Under the pieces are notes generated by a model. It worked only from the letters and a program-made list of their open reading frames with translations, was not told where the DNA came from and did not search any database. 64,000 nucleotides of DNA from Maritimibacter sp. GTDB taxonomy: Bacteria > Pseudomonadota > Alphaproteobacteria > Rhodobacterales > Rhodobacteraceae. A program made the position numbers and the translations under genes. Below are positions 41,949-52,125 of the stretch, piece by piece; positions within the stretch are counted from its first letter, which is position 1, and the number at the start of each line of letters is the position of its first letter. The DNA is taken from the NCBI GenBank assembly GCA_017792445.1, contig CP051232.1:4611335-4675334 (forward strand). Reading direction: 5' to 3'.

Positions 41949-42204
41949 CCGCGTGCGCGTCCGCCAGATGACCCCGCCGGGCCACGTCCGCGCGCCGTGG
42001 TATCTGCGCGGAAAGCAGGGCGAGATCGAGCGCCCGCTGGGCCCCTTCGCCAACCCCGAAAAGCTGGCCTATGGCCTGCCGGCGGAACAACGGCAGCTGT
42101 ACCGCGTGCGCTTTACCATGGCCGAGGTCTGGGGCGACGACGCCGAGCGGCCCGACGATACGCTGGACGCCGAACTATACGATCACTGGCTGGAAAGGCT
42201 CTGA
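41941..42204 (+). CDS. Nitrile hydratase/thiocyanate hydrolase beta subunit, C-terminal SH3-like half
   Basis: An 87-residue protein matching the C-terminal beta-barrel of nitrile hydratase beta subunits: RVRVRQMTPPGHVRAPWYLR, GKQGEIERPLGPFANPEKLA, then LYRVRFTMAEVWGDDAE and the terminal LYDHWLERL. The start overlaps the preceding gene by eight bases, and the GTG start of the catalytic subunit follows two bases after the stop. Co-translation of the three subunits is therefore likely. Confidence 0.85.
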   Translation: MADRVRVRQMTPPGHVRAPWYLRGKQGEIERPLGPFANPEKLAYGLPAEQRQLYRVRFTMAEVWGDDAERPDDTLDAELYDHWLERL

Positions 42205-42205
42205 C

Positions 42206-42856
42206 GTGCCCCACGACCACCCGTCCCACAGCCACACCGGGCTCAGCCCCTCGGGCCACCCCTACCGCGCCGACAACGACACGCCGCTGACTTACTGGCA
42301 GGTGATGGAGATCGCGATGCGCGAGCTTCTGGTCGAGAAAGGCGTGACCACACCCGCCGAGATACAGGCGCAGATCGACACCATGGACGCCCGCAGCCCC
42401 GCGAACGGCGCGGCGCTTGTGGCGCGGGCCTGGACCGATCCGGCGTTCAAGGCGCGGCTGATGGAGAACGCCTCGGACGCCGCGCGCGAGATGGGGTACG
42501 ACATCGGCCCGTTGCATCTGGTCGCGGTCGAAAACACCGCCGACACCCACAACGTCATCGTCTGCACCCTGTGTTCCTGCTATCCGCGCAACCTGCTGGG
42601 CCTGCCGCCCGACTGGTACAAGTCGCGCGCCTATCGCTCGCGCGTGGTGAAGACCCCGCGTGCCGTGCTGGCCGAGTTCGGGCTGGACCTGCCGGACGAC
42701 GTGACCGTCCGGGTTCACGACAGCACCGCGGACATGCGCTATATCGTGCTGCCGGCCCGTCCGTGCGGCACCGACGCGCTGGACGAGGCCGCGCTGGCGG
42801 CCCTTGTGACCCGCGACAGCATGATCGGCACCGGCCTGCCGCGTTCCCCCGAGTGA
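42206..42856 (+). CDS. Co-type nitrile hydratase/thiocyanate hydrolase catalytic subunit
   Basis: A 216-residue catalytic subunit that hydrates nitriles to amides or hydrolyses thiocyanate. The metal claw is V-C120-T-L-C123-S124-C125-Y, the cobalt-type version (Fe-type has C-S-L-C-S-C-T). It is followed by PRNLLGLPPDWYKSRAYRSR with the conserved Arg residues. The His-rich N-terminus (MPHDHPSHSHTGLSPSGHPY) could bind metal. The start is a GTG at 42206 with GGAAAGG upstream. No cobalt-insertion activator gene is adjacent; a DMT transporter follows. Whether the substrate is a nitrile or thiocyanate cannot be settled here. Confidence 0.88.
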   Translation: MPHDHPSHSHTGLSPSGHPYRADNDTPLTYWQVMEIAMRELLVEKGVTTPAEIQAQIDTMDARSPANGAALVARAWTDPAFKARLMENASDAAREMGYDIGPLHLVAVENTADTHNVIVCTLCSCYPRNLLGLPPDWYKSRAYRSRVVKTPRAVLAEFGLDLPDDVTVRVHDSTADMRYIVLPARPCGTDALDEAALAALVTRDSMIGTGLPRSPE

Positions 42857-42874
42857 GCCCCGAGTGATCCGCGC

Positions 42875-43753
42875 ATGAGCCGTTTCAGCCGCCTTGGCCC
42901 CAACGCCCAGGGCATTCTGTTCGTGATCGCGGCCATGGCCTGCCTGCCGTTGATGGATTCGATGGCAAAGGCCATCGCCGAGCGGTCGAACCCGATCATG
43001 GCGACATGGGCGCGGTATCTGGGTCAGACGATCGCGGTGGCCATCGTCGTTATCCCCAAGATGCCGCGCGTGCTGAAGACCCGCTATCCGAAGCTGCAGA
43101 TCCTGCGGTCGGTGTTCCTGCTGATCGCGACGACCTGCTTCTACTTCTCGATCGTCCCCATCGGCCTTGCGAACGCGACGGCGGTGCTGAACCTGAACCC
43201 GGTACTGATCACCCTTGGCGCGGCGCTGGTGTTGGGTGAAAGCTTCGGCCCCCGCCGCGCCTTCGCGGTAGTCGCGGCGCTGGTCGGCGCGCTGATCGTG
43301 ATCCGGCCCGGAACCGACGTGTTCTCGCCCTATGCCTTGCTGCCGCTGGCCGCGGCGGTGTTCGTCGCGGGCTACTCGGTCGCGACCCGCTTCGTCGGCC
43401 GGGACGAGGATGCGTGGACCTCGCTTCTGTACACGGCGATGTTCGGCGCCATCGCGCTAAGCTGCGCGGTGCCCTTCTTCTGGGTGACGCCGGACGCCAC
43501 GATGCTGGCGCTGATGGCGGTGATCGGTCTGGTGGGATCGGCAGGCCACCTGTGCCTGATCCGCGCCTACATGGCTGCCGAAGCCTCGACCGTCGCGCCC
43601 TTCGCCTATGCGCAGCTTCTGTTCGCAACGCTCTGGGGGCTGCTCTTCTTCGGAGAGATCCCGGACGGCTGGACGCTGCTGGGTGCGCTTGTGATCGTGG
43701 GGGCCGGTCTCTATGTCTGGCACCGCGAGACCCGCGCCCCGAAGAGCACATGA
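42875..43753 (+). CDS. DMT-superfamily (EamA) transporter
   Basis: A 292-residue protein with ten membrane helices in two EamA repeats. The first runs from GILFVIAAMACLPLMDSMAK to NATAVLNLNPVLITLGAALV. The second ends with PFAYAQLLFATLWGLLFFGE and WTLLGALVIVGAGLYVWHRE. It starts 18 bases after the nitrile hydratase catalytic gene and overlaps the acyltransferase gene by four bases, so it may export or import a metabolite of this operon. Substrate unknown. Confidence 0.9.
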   Translation: MSRFSRLGPNAQGILFVIAAMACLPLMDSMAKAIAERSNPIMATWARYLGQTIAVAIVVIPKMPRVLKTRYPKLQILRSVFLLIATTCFYFSIVPIGLANATAVLNLNPVLITLGAALVLGESFGPRRAFAVVAALVGALIVIRPGTDVFSPYALLPLAAAVFVAGYSVATRFVGRDEDAWTSLLYTAMFGAIALSCAVPFFWVTPDATMLALMAVIGLVGSAGHLCLIRAYMAAEASTVAPFAYAQLLFATLWGLLFFGEIPDGWTLLGALVIVGAGLYVWHRETRAPKST

Positions 43754-44637
43754 GCCGAACCGAACCGACCTTTTCCGACCGCCTGATCGACATCGCCGCC
43801 CGCGGCTTTATCGGCGCGGCGAAACTGCTGCCCTACCGCTGGCGGGTGCCGGCGATGGGCTGGGTGGTGTCGCGGATCGCCGCGCCGCTGGCGGGCTGGA
43901 ACCGCCGGGTGCGCGACAACCTTGCCCACGTGCGCCCCGACATGCCCAAGGCACAGGTCCGCCACATGGAACGCGCGGTGCCGGACAATTTCGGGCGCGA
44001 CCTGATCGAGATGTACTCGGCGGCCGAGTTCCGCGAACGCGCCCGGCACTTCAAGTTTCAGGGCGACGGGGTCGAGGCACTGTACGCGGCGCGCGATGCA
44101 AAGCGCCCGGTGCTGCTGATCACGGGCCATTTCGGCAATTACGACGCGCCCCGCGCCGCGCTGTCGATGAACGGCTTCCCGGTCGGCGGGCTGTACAACC
44201 CGATGGCCAACCCGCTGTTCAACACCCATTACGTCACCGCGCTTGGCAGCATCGCCTCGCCGGTCTTCGAACGGTCGCGGCGCGGCATGTCCGAGATGAT
44301 CCGCTTTCTGCGCGGCGGCGGCATGGTGGGCATCGTGGTCGACCAGTACATGAAGCACGGCGAACCGCTGGACTTCATGGGCCAGCCTGCGAAGACGGCC
44401 CTGTCGGCGGCGGAACTCGCGCTGAAATACGACGCGCTGGCGATCCCGATCTACGGGGTGCGCCGGGAGAACGGGCTGGACTTCGACCTGTATGTCGAAC
44501 CGCCCATCCCGCACGGCGATCCCATCGAGATGACGCAGGCGATGAACGACAGCCTTGCGCGGATGGTGGACCGGTTCCCGGATCAGTGGTTCTGGATTCA
44601 CCGGCGCTGGAAACGGGTCGATCCGCGCCCGGAGTAA
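43750..44637 (+). CDS. LpxL/HtrB-family lysophospholipid/lipid A acyltransferase
   Basis: A 295-residue membrane-associated acyltransferase. The family motif is present as LLITGHFGNYDAPRAALSMN (H-x4-D/E-like, HFGNYD) and the later block GMVGIVVDQYMKHGEPLDFM. The N-terminus has an amphipathic/hydrophobic segment (AARGFIGAAKLLPYRWRVPA). It ends in a DQWFWIHRRWKR motif typical of LpxL-type late acyltransferases. It probably adds a secondary acyl chain to lipid A or a related lipid. The start overlaps the transporter stop (ATGA). Confidence 0.9.
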   Translation: MSRTEPTFSDRLIDIAARGFIGAAKLLPYRWRVPAMGWVVSRIAAPLAGWNRRVRDNLAHVRPDMPKAQVRHMERAVPDNFGRDLIEMYSAAEFRERARHFKFQGDGVEALYAARDAKRPVLLITGHFGNYDAPRAALSMNGFPVGGLYNPMANPLFNTHYVTALGSIASPVFERSRRGMSEMIRFLRGGGMVGIVVDQYMKHGEPLDFMGQPAKTALSAAELALKYDALAIPIYGVRRENGLDFDLYVEPPIPHGDPIEMTQAMNDSLARMVDRFPDQWFWIHRRWKRVDPRPE

Positions 44638-44659
44638 CGGCGCAACGCGCGCTCCTGCG

Positions 44660-45370
44660 TTACCGCAGCCGCGCCGCCGCGAGGATCGCGCCGTGACCGG
44701 CTTCCTGCAGGATGACGACCAACGGCTCGGGCCCCGGCGCCTCGGCGGTCAGTTCCAGCAGGCCCTGCCCGTCCCAGCCTGCCAGCATGTCCCAGCCGCT
44801 GACGATATTGGCATAGGTGATCGTTCGGCCCGCGTTCTCGCCCTTGCGGATCTCGACCGTGTTCTCGGGCATGTAGCGCACCAGTTGTACGAGGATCGAC
44901 GACGGCAGCGGCTTCAGCCCCTCGGCCCGGATCGTCAGCGTGTCGCCCTCGCGGAACAGGTCGAGATCGACGAGCGGCTCGGCTTCCTGATGCGCGTCGA
45001 TCAGATCGGCCAGCTTCATCGGCTTGAAGCCGACCACGTGGTCGGTGCCGCCGACGATCATCTGCGGCGTGTAGATCGTCCGATGCCCCGCCGCACGGGC
45101 ATAGGCGCGCTGGCGGTTGGTGTAGTCGCGGCTGGCGAAGCTGTCCTTCCAGCCGATGTAATCCCAGTAGTCCACGTGCAGCGCCAGCGCGATTACGTCA
45201 TCGCGGCCGGCAAGCTCGGTCATCAGCGCATCCGCGGGCGGACAGGACGAACATCCCTGGCTGGTGTATAGTTCGACGACCACCGGATTGTCCTGCGACG
45301 CATCCTGTGCCGACAACGCGCCTGCCGAAATCACGGCTGCCGCGACACAAGACGCCCAAAGCCTGCGCAT
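44660..45370 (-). CDS. DUF1223 secreted thioredoxin-fold protein
   Basis: A 236-residue precursor with signal peptide MRRLWASCVAAAVISAGALS. The DUF1223 family core starts VVVELYTSQGCSSCPPADAL with a CSSC redox-like motif, then LALHVDYWDYIGWKDSFASR and TIYTPQMIVGGTDHVVG. It looks like a periplasmic thioredoxin-like protein whose partner is unknown. It is convergent with the acyltransferase gene and divergent from acnA, 222 bases away. Confidence 0.88.
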   Translation of the reverse strand: MRRLWASCVAAAVISAGALSAQDASQDNPVVVELYTSQGCSSCPPADALMTELAGRDDVIALALHVDYWDYIGWKDSFASRDYTNRQRAYARAAGHRTIYTPQMIVGGTDHVVGFKPMKLADLIDAHQEAEPLVDLDLFREGDTLTIRAEGLKPLPSSILVQLVRYMPENTVEIRKGENAGRTITYANIVSGWDMLAGWDGQGLLELTAEAPGPEPLVVILQEAGHGAILAAARLR

Positions 45371-45475
45371 TTACTTCCCCTTTGACCTGTGGCCCCTATC
45401 TACCTAACCAAGCTACAGATTGACCGCCAATCAACGATTAGCGAGGAATTTGCCATCTCATGTAACCTGCTGCGG

Positions 45476-45504
45476 TTGCGCCACGGTATACGACGGCATA
45501 CATA
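45476..45504 (+). promoter_or_regulatory. Candidate promoter of acnA
   Basis: TTGCGC (45476-45481), a 17-base spacer and TACATA (45499-45504) lie about 90 bases upstream of the acnA start. The -10 is the same as that of the ssrA promoter in this window. Confidence 0.45.
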
Positions 45505-45592
45505 ACGACCGAACCCGAGTCCCGCTCCCGCAAGGAAGCGCGGGCACAGCGACACGGGGCCAGCGTGCCCCAAGCCAATGGAGGGAGCCCCA

Positions 45593-48373
<2,781 letters not shown>

Positions 48374-48392
48374 CACAACCATGCACCAGTGC

Positions 48393-48420
48393 GGGGCGGG
48401 CAGTGATGCCTGCCCCGTTT
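48393..48420 (+). terminator. Terminator after acnA
   Basis: GGGGCGGGCA (48393-48402), a GTGA loop and TGCCTGCCCC (48407-48416) form a 10-bp stem with one G-U pair, followed by GTTT, twenty bases after the acnA stop. Confidence 0.75.
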
Positions 48421-48572
48421 GCGGTGTGGTTCATTCGATATGCACCACCCTGCCCCGCATGGCATCGGCCCGGCTGCTAACGTGGGTGCCGCAAGCGTCT
48501 GGGGATCGCGGACCCGGTGAGCGAGGATCTCGCGGCGGCGATATAGTCTCGCAACGATCGGAAGGACGGATG

Positions 48573-48599
48573 CAAAGCGGCCCCAGCGGCCGCTTTTTG
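48573..48599 (+). terminator. Second rho-independent terminator downstream of acnA
   Basis: AAAGCGGCC and GGCCGCTTT enclose CCAGC and are followed by a T-run. It is 150 bases beyond the acnA terminator with no gene between, so it may end a small RNA. Confidence 0.75.
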
Positions 48600-48659
48600 C
48601 GTTTCCGGCCCACGGCCCGCGTGCCCGCGGGCGGCCAGAGCAAATGCAAATCACCCACC

Positions 48660-48978
48660 CGAAAATAACGATCTTAAATTAATTAACAAAGCGCTTTTAT
48701 TATCAAGTTACTCTTTAAGTTGATTAACTCGGCAATGACCTCACTTGAGGTCGCCACATATCGGGATACGCAATCTTCTCAATTTTCTATTATATTCAGA
48801 TACTTACTTTATTTCTCCAGAAATTGAAAATTGTCAGAATTGTGATTTTTTACAACTCAAACAAGAATCTTCTTGTCACCTTTTTTGGGCGACACTTAAC
48901 CTTTTTAGGTAAGGCCCCAACCCCACTCAGGAACTCCGGAAGACCTAGTACCAGTAACATTCCCATCGGAGGGACATA
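48660..48978. promoter_or_regulatory. A+T-rich leader of the Hint-protein gene with palindromes
   Basis: This stretch is strikingly A+T-rich compared with the rest of the window. It holds AAAGCGCTTT (48688-48697), the perfect 7-2-7 dyad GACCTCA-CT-TGAGGTC (48737-48752) and CAATTTTC/GAAAATTG (48780-48787 and 48826-48833). No coding sequence is supported. The dyads suggest regulator binding ahead of the gene at 48979. Low G+C also suggests silencing or recent acquisition. Confidence 0.5.
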
Positions 48979-49923
48979 ATGCCGACTATCAGTCTTAGTA
49001 ACCTTTATGCGTATGACGGGGGACTGCTGACCCTCACCATCGGCGGCTCAGATACAGTACTTCTGGCAGATCTCACCCTTACCTCTCCTTCAGATCTCAC
49101 GGACAACGACCTTGTTCTCGAACAAGCAGACGATGGCGTCAGCACGCTGAACGGCACGCCCATCGACTATATTGGCAACGGCACGGCAAGTCTTGTCGGT
49201 CTGATTGACCCGCAAGATGTCATCGCCTTCGATTCCGGCGGCACGACCTATCTGTACTTCCCGGATGGCCCGCCCGTCGGTGCCGGCCTCTCGTTCACGA
49301 TCGAGCTCGACAGTTCGGGCAGCACGGCTGTCTGCTTCGCCGAAGGCACGGGCATCGCGACACCCGACGGCGACGTCGCAGTTGAGAAACTGTCCATCGG
49401 CGACACTGTCCTCACCGAAGACGGTCGCCAGGTGCCGGTACGCTGGGTCGGCCGCATGAGCCTGCGCAAACAGATGATCTCTGGCGCCAAGCAGATCGTG
49501 AAGATCTCGGCCGGCGCTCTGGGCGATGGTCTGCCCCTACGCGATCTCTGCGTCACCGCCGACCACGGCATGGTGATCGACGGCCACGTGGTGAACGCCG
49601 CAGCGCTGCTTGAAGCCCCCGGTGTCGACTGGGCGCCGCTGTCCGAGCTGCCCGACGACGTGGTGGTCTACCATGTCGAAACCGACGCTCATGACGTGAT
49701 CGTCGCCGAGGGTGCGCCTTCGGAGAGCTTCATCGACGCCGCCGAGCGGAAGCTGTTCGACAACTACAAGCAATATCTCTCGCTGTATGGCTGCGAGCGG
49801 ATGTTCCCCGAGATCGCGCTTCCGCGCATCGCCACGCCGCGTCTCCTCCCCGCGTCGATCAAGGCGAAGCTGGGAATGGTCGAGGAAGACGCACGCGACT
49901 ACGATATCGCGTTCTTCGGCTAA
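48979..49923 (+). CDS. Hint (Hedgehog/intein-type) domain protein, paralogue 1
   Basis: A 314-residue protein. The N-terminal 115 residues are beta-rich and Asp/Gly/Thr-rich (TISLSNLYAYDGGLLTLTIG). A Hint_2-type autoprocessing domain follows. Block A is A-V-C119-F-A-E-G-T-G-I-A-T with the nucleophile-position Cys, and KLSIGDTVLTEDGRQVPVRW comes next. Block B is CVTADHGMVIDG (T194, H196). The tail VETDAHDVIVAEGAPSESFI is shared with the paralogue at 50156. By analogy the domain could cleave at Cys119 and release or lipid-link the N-terminal part; that is inference. No signal peptide is seen. GGAGGG precedes the ATG. Confidence 0.85.
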   Translation: MPTISLSNLYAYDGGLLTLTIGGSDTVLLADLTLTSPSDLTDNDLVLEQADDGVSTLNGTPIDYIGNGTASLVGLIDPQDVIAFDSGGTTYLYFPDGPPVGAGLSFTIELDSSGSTAVCFAEGTGIATPDGDVAVEKLSIGDTVLTEDGRQVPVRWVGRMSLRKQMISGAKQIVKISAGALGDGLPLRDLCVTADHGMVIDGHVVNAAALLEAPGVDWAPLSELPDDVVVYHVETDAHDVIVAEGAPSESFIDAAERKLFDNYKQYLSLYGCERMFPEIALPRIATPRLLPASIKAKLGMVEEDARDYDIAFFG

Positions 49924-50065
49924 AGCGCATGACGGGCGCGCCGCCACTTGGCGCGCCCGATCCTTCGACGCAGGCGCAGGCCGCCGCAGTCGGAAATCCG
50001 CCCACAAGGCCCCCTACCCGAAAATCCTGATGACATGCGCCGGACAACCGCGGAAGGTTATCATC

Positions 50066-50080
50066 GTAACCATTCGTTAA
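50066..50080 (+). promoter_or_regulatory. CtrA-like box upstream of second Hint gene
   Basis: GTAA-CCATTCG-TTAA has the 7-base spacing of the CtrA consensus TTAA-N7-TTAA with one mismatch. It lies about 75 bases upstream of the gene at 50156. Confidence 0.4.
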
Positions 50081-50155
50081 CTGCAGATTGTCTGTCCCAC
50101 GCACCCCTGCCGACAACATTCCGTCGGGCCCACAGGTGCCAGCAGGAGCATTTCA

Positions 50156-51061
50156 ATGACCGATTACAACATCAATACACGTGTGACCTATCTGGAAAGC
50201 GACGGCAGCCAGTTCAGTTCCAACACAGTGAACGTGATCATCGGCAGCGCCGATACCGATGACGGGTTCTGGAATGTCGGCGATGGGATCAATGACCAGA
50301 CGCCTCCGACCGTCGCGACGCCCATCGTGGGCTGGGTGAACTACAACGGCCACGTGTTCCTGATGTTCGAGGACCTGAACTTTCCCCAGGTCGCGGTCTA
50401 TTCCCCCACCGCCGAATACGCGGACTTCCCCGCCAACTATTCCGCCTTCGGCCCGCTGGAGACCGCGCCGCTGGCTCTGTGCTTCCTGCAGGGCACCCGG
50501 ATCGCGACCTCGGCGGGTCTGCGCGCGGTCGAGGAACTGACCATCGGAGACCTAGTCGAGACGGACGACGGCCGGCACGTGCCGATCCGCTGGATCGGGC
50601 GAATGTCGATGAACCGGGCTCTGGTGCCCTTCAATCTGCGCATCGTCCGCATCCCCGCTGACACATTTGCGCCCGGATGTCCCAAGCGCGATCTCTGCGT
50701 GACGGCGGATCACGGGCTGCTGCTGGACGGCGTGATCGTCAACGCTGGCGCACTGGTGGGCGGCAAGGGGATCGGCTGGCTTCCGCCTGAAAACCTGCCC
50801 GAGCAGTTTGCACTTTATCACGTGGAAACAGAGGACCACGAGGTGATCGTCGCCGAGGGTACGCCGTCGGAAAGCTTCATCGACGCGGCGGGGCGGCGCG
50901 CATTCGACAATTATCAAGAGTTTTTAGGGCTTTACGGGGTAGATCGCGTCATCCCAGAGATGCAGCGGCCACGCATCGCATCACCCCGATTGCTGCCCGC
51001 CGGACTGCGTCGCCGGCTGGGCATTCCGGCGGGTACCGAGATCCCCGCGCTTCGCGCCTGA
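50156..51061 (+). CDS. Hint domain protein, paralogue 2
   Basis: A 301-residue protein with an N-terminal domain of about 105 residues unlike that of paralogue 1 (TDYNINTRVTYLESDGSQFS), fused to a closely related Hint domain. Block A is A-L-C109-F-L-Q-G-T-R-I-A-T, then VEELTIGDLVETDDGRHVPI. Block B is CVTADHGLLLDG (T184, H186). The tail VETEDHEVIVAEGTPSESFI and the C-terminal RPRIASPRLLPAGLRRRLG follow. Different N-terminal parts on a shared Hint core suggest modular processing of different cargos. GGAG precedes the ATG. Confidence 0.85.
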   Translation: MTDYNINTRVTYLESDGSQFSSNTVNVIIGSADTDDGFWNVGDGINDQTPPTVATPIVGWVNYNGHVFLMFEDLNFPQVAVYSPTAEYADFPANYSAFGPLETAPLALCFLQGTRIATSAGLRAVEELTIGDLVETDDGRHVPIRWIGRMSMNRALVPFNLRIVRIPADTFAPGCPKRDLCVTADHGLLLDGVIVNAGALVGGKGIGWLPPENLPEQFALYHVETEDHEVIVAEGTPSESFIDAAGRRAFDNYQEFLGLYGVDRVIPEMQRPRIASPRLLPAGLRRRLGIPAGTEIPALRA

Positions 51062-51324
51062 AGAGAGATTCGTCTAGGTAACTCGTACAATAACTGCGAC
51101 CCGCGATTATTGTGCGGTTATGTTTTTGAGGCGATTCTACCCTAGATTGTGACCCTTGGCCTTTCTTTCGCCACATTCCCGCACATTCCCGCCGCAAACA
51201 TATACTTAAGTACAAGTTACGGCCCGGATCGACCTTACCCAAGGTAAGTTATCGAAATCGTTTCCTAGTGATCGATGCCAGTTCGCTCTAATTTGCCAGG
51301 CATTGAGAGGGGTAAGGGAACGTT
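51062..51324. other. Intergenic, A+T-rich, no gene seen
   Basis: The non-coding stretch after the second Hint gene, with low G+C compared with its flanks. I see no supported gene, repeat or clear promoter before the small reading frame at 51325. Confidence 0.5.
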
Positions 51325-51432
51325 ATGCAAATCGATACCAGCGTGCCGCTGCAACGCAGAGCTTCTTTGATTTGGCCGGTGGCCGAACTGGGCTTTTTCG
51401 CCCTTATGGTCGTCATCGCTTATATCGGCTGA
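51325..51432 (+). CDS. Candidate 35-residue single-helix membrane protein
   Basis: A short frame MQIDTSVPLQRRASLIWPVA followed by a hydrophobic helix ending ALMVVIAYIG. It has a charged N-terminal tail and one clear membrane span, with GGGAA upstream of the ATG. It converges on ccmG, and a GC-rich hairpin (arms GAGCGCGCC and GGCGCGCTC near 51440-51467) follows. Clean topology and a plausible start support it, but no homologue is known to me. Confidence 0.4.
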   Translation: MQIDTSVPLQRRASLIWPVAELGFFALMVVIAYIG

Positions 51433-51449
51433 TTAGCCAGAGCGCGCCG

Positions 51450-51977
51450 TCACTCGGCGGCGCGCTCCATTGCCGGGCGGATCCGTTCTTCGATCACCCG
51501 CTGGGTCACCGGACCCGCAAACCGCAGAACCACATTGCCATCGCCATCCAGCACGAAGGTCTCGGGCACGCCGTAGACGCCCCAGTCCAACGCCGTGCGC
51601 CCGCCATCTGCCGTGACGGCGGCATAGGGATTACCCAGTTCTTCAAGGAATCCCAAGGCCTTGGCCGCCTCGTCCTTGTAGTTGATGCCGTAGATCGGCA
51701 CCCCCTCGGCGGCCAGCGCCTCGAGGTTGGGGTGCTCGACCCGGCAGGGCGCGCACCAACTGGCCCAGTAGTTGACCAGCTTAACGCCTGGTTCGGCCAG
51801 CGTCTCGGCGTCGAAGCCCGGCAGCGTGCCCAGGGGCGTCACCGTCAGCGCGGGGGCCGGCTGCCCCTCGATGCTGGACGGCAGCGCGTCGGGGTCGTCG
51901 CGGTTCATACCAAGAAGGAACAGTGCGGCCAGCCCCGCGAACAGGACCGGCGGCAGGATAACAAGGGGCTTAACCAT
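51450..51977 (-). CDS. ccmG: Cytochrome c maturation thiol:disulfide oxidoreductase CcmG/DsbE
   Basis: A 175-residue membrane-anchored thioredoxin-like protein. An N-terminal helix (PLVILPPVLFAGLAALFLLG) precedes a periplasmic domain with the active site NYWASWCAPCRVEHPN. The conserved GVYGVPETFVLDGDGNVVLR cis-Pro region follows. It reduces apocytochrome c or CcmH disulfides for heme attachment. The ATG at 51977 overlaps the ccmD stop region and is the last gene of ccmC-ccmD-ccmG. Confidence 0.95.
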   Translation of the reverse strand: MVKPLVILPPVLFAGLAALFLLGMNRDDPDALPSSIEGQPAPALTVTPLGTLPGFDAETLAEPGVKLVNYWASWCAPCRVEHPNLEALAAEGVPIYGINYKDEAAKALGFLEELGNPYAAVTADGGRTALDWGVYGVPETFVLDGDGNVVLRFAGPVTQRVIEERIRPAMERAAE

Positions 51978-52125
51978 TGCTGCGCCGCGCCTCCGCCGCT
52001 GCAAGGCGCCGCTTCATGCGCCGCCACTGGACGACGCTCAGTACCACGACGCCCGCCAGCAGCAGCAGGCTGATCCCGTAGGCCGACAGCACCGTGCCGG
52101 CGTATTTTCCAAGTTCGGGCATCAT
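51970..52125 (-). CDS. ccmD: Heme exporter protein CcmD
   Basis: A 50-51-residue single-span protein: MPELGKYAGTVLSAYGISLL, a hydrophobic helix, then the basic tail QWRRMKRRLAAAEARRSNG. CcmD binds holo-CcmE with CcmC and the CcmAB ATPase. The start is ATG 52125 or 52122. It overlaps both ccmC upstream and ccmG downstream. Confidence 0.9.
   Translation of the reverse strand: MMPELGKYAGTVLSAYGISLLLLAGVVVLSVVQWRRMKRRLAAAEARRSNG

Noticed and set aside
45419..45434. An FNR-like site (TTGAC...ATCAA) upstream of acnA.
   Set aside because: The half sites are separated by five bases instead of the required four, so it does not fit the FNR/FnrL consensus.
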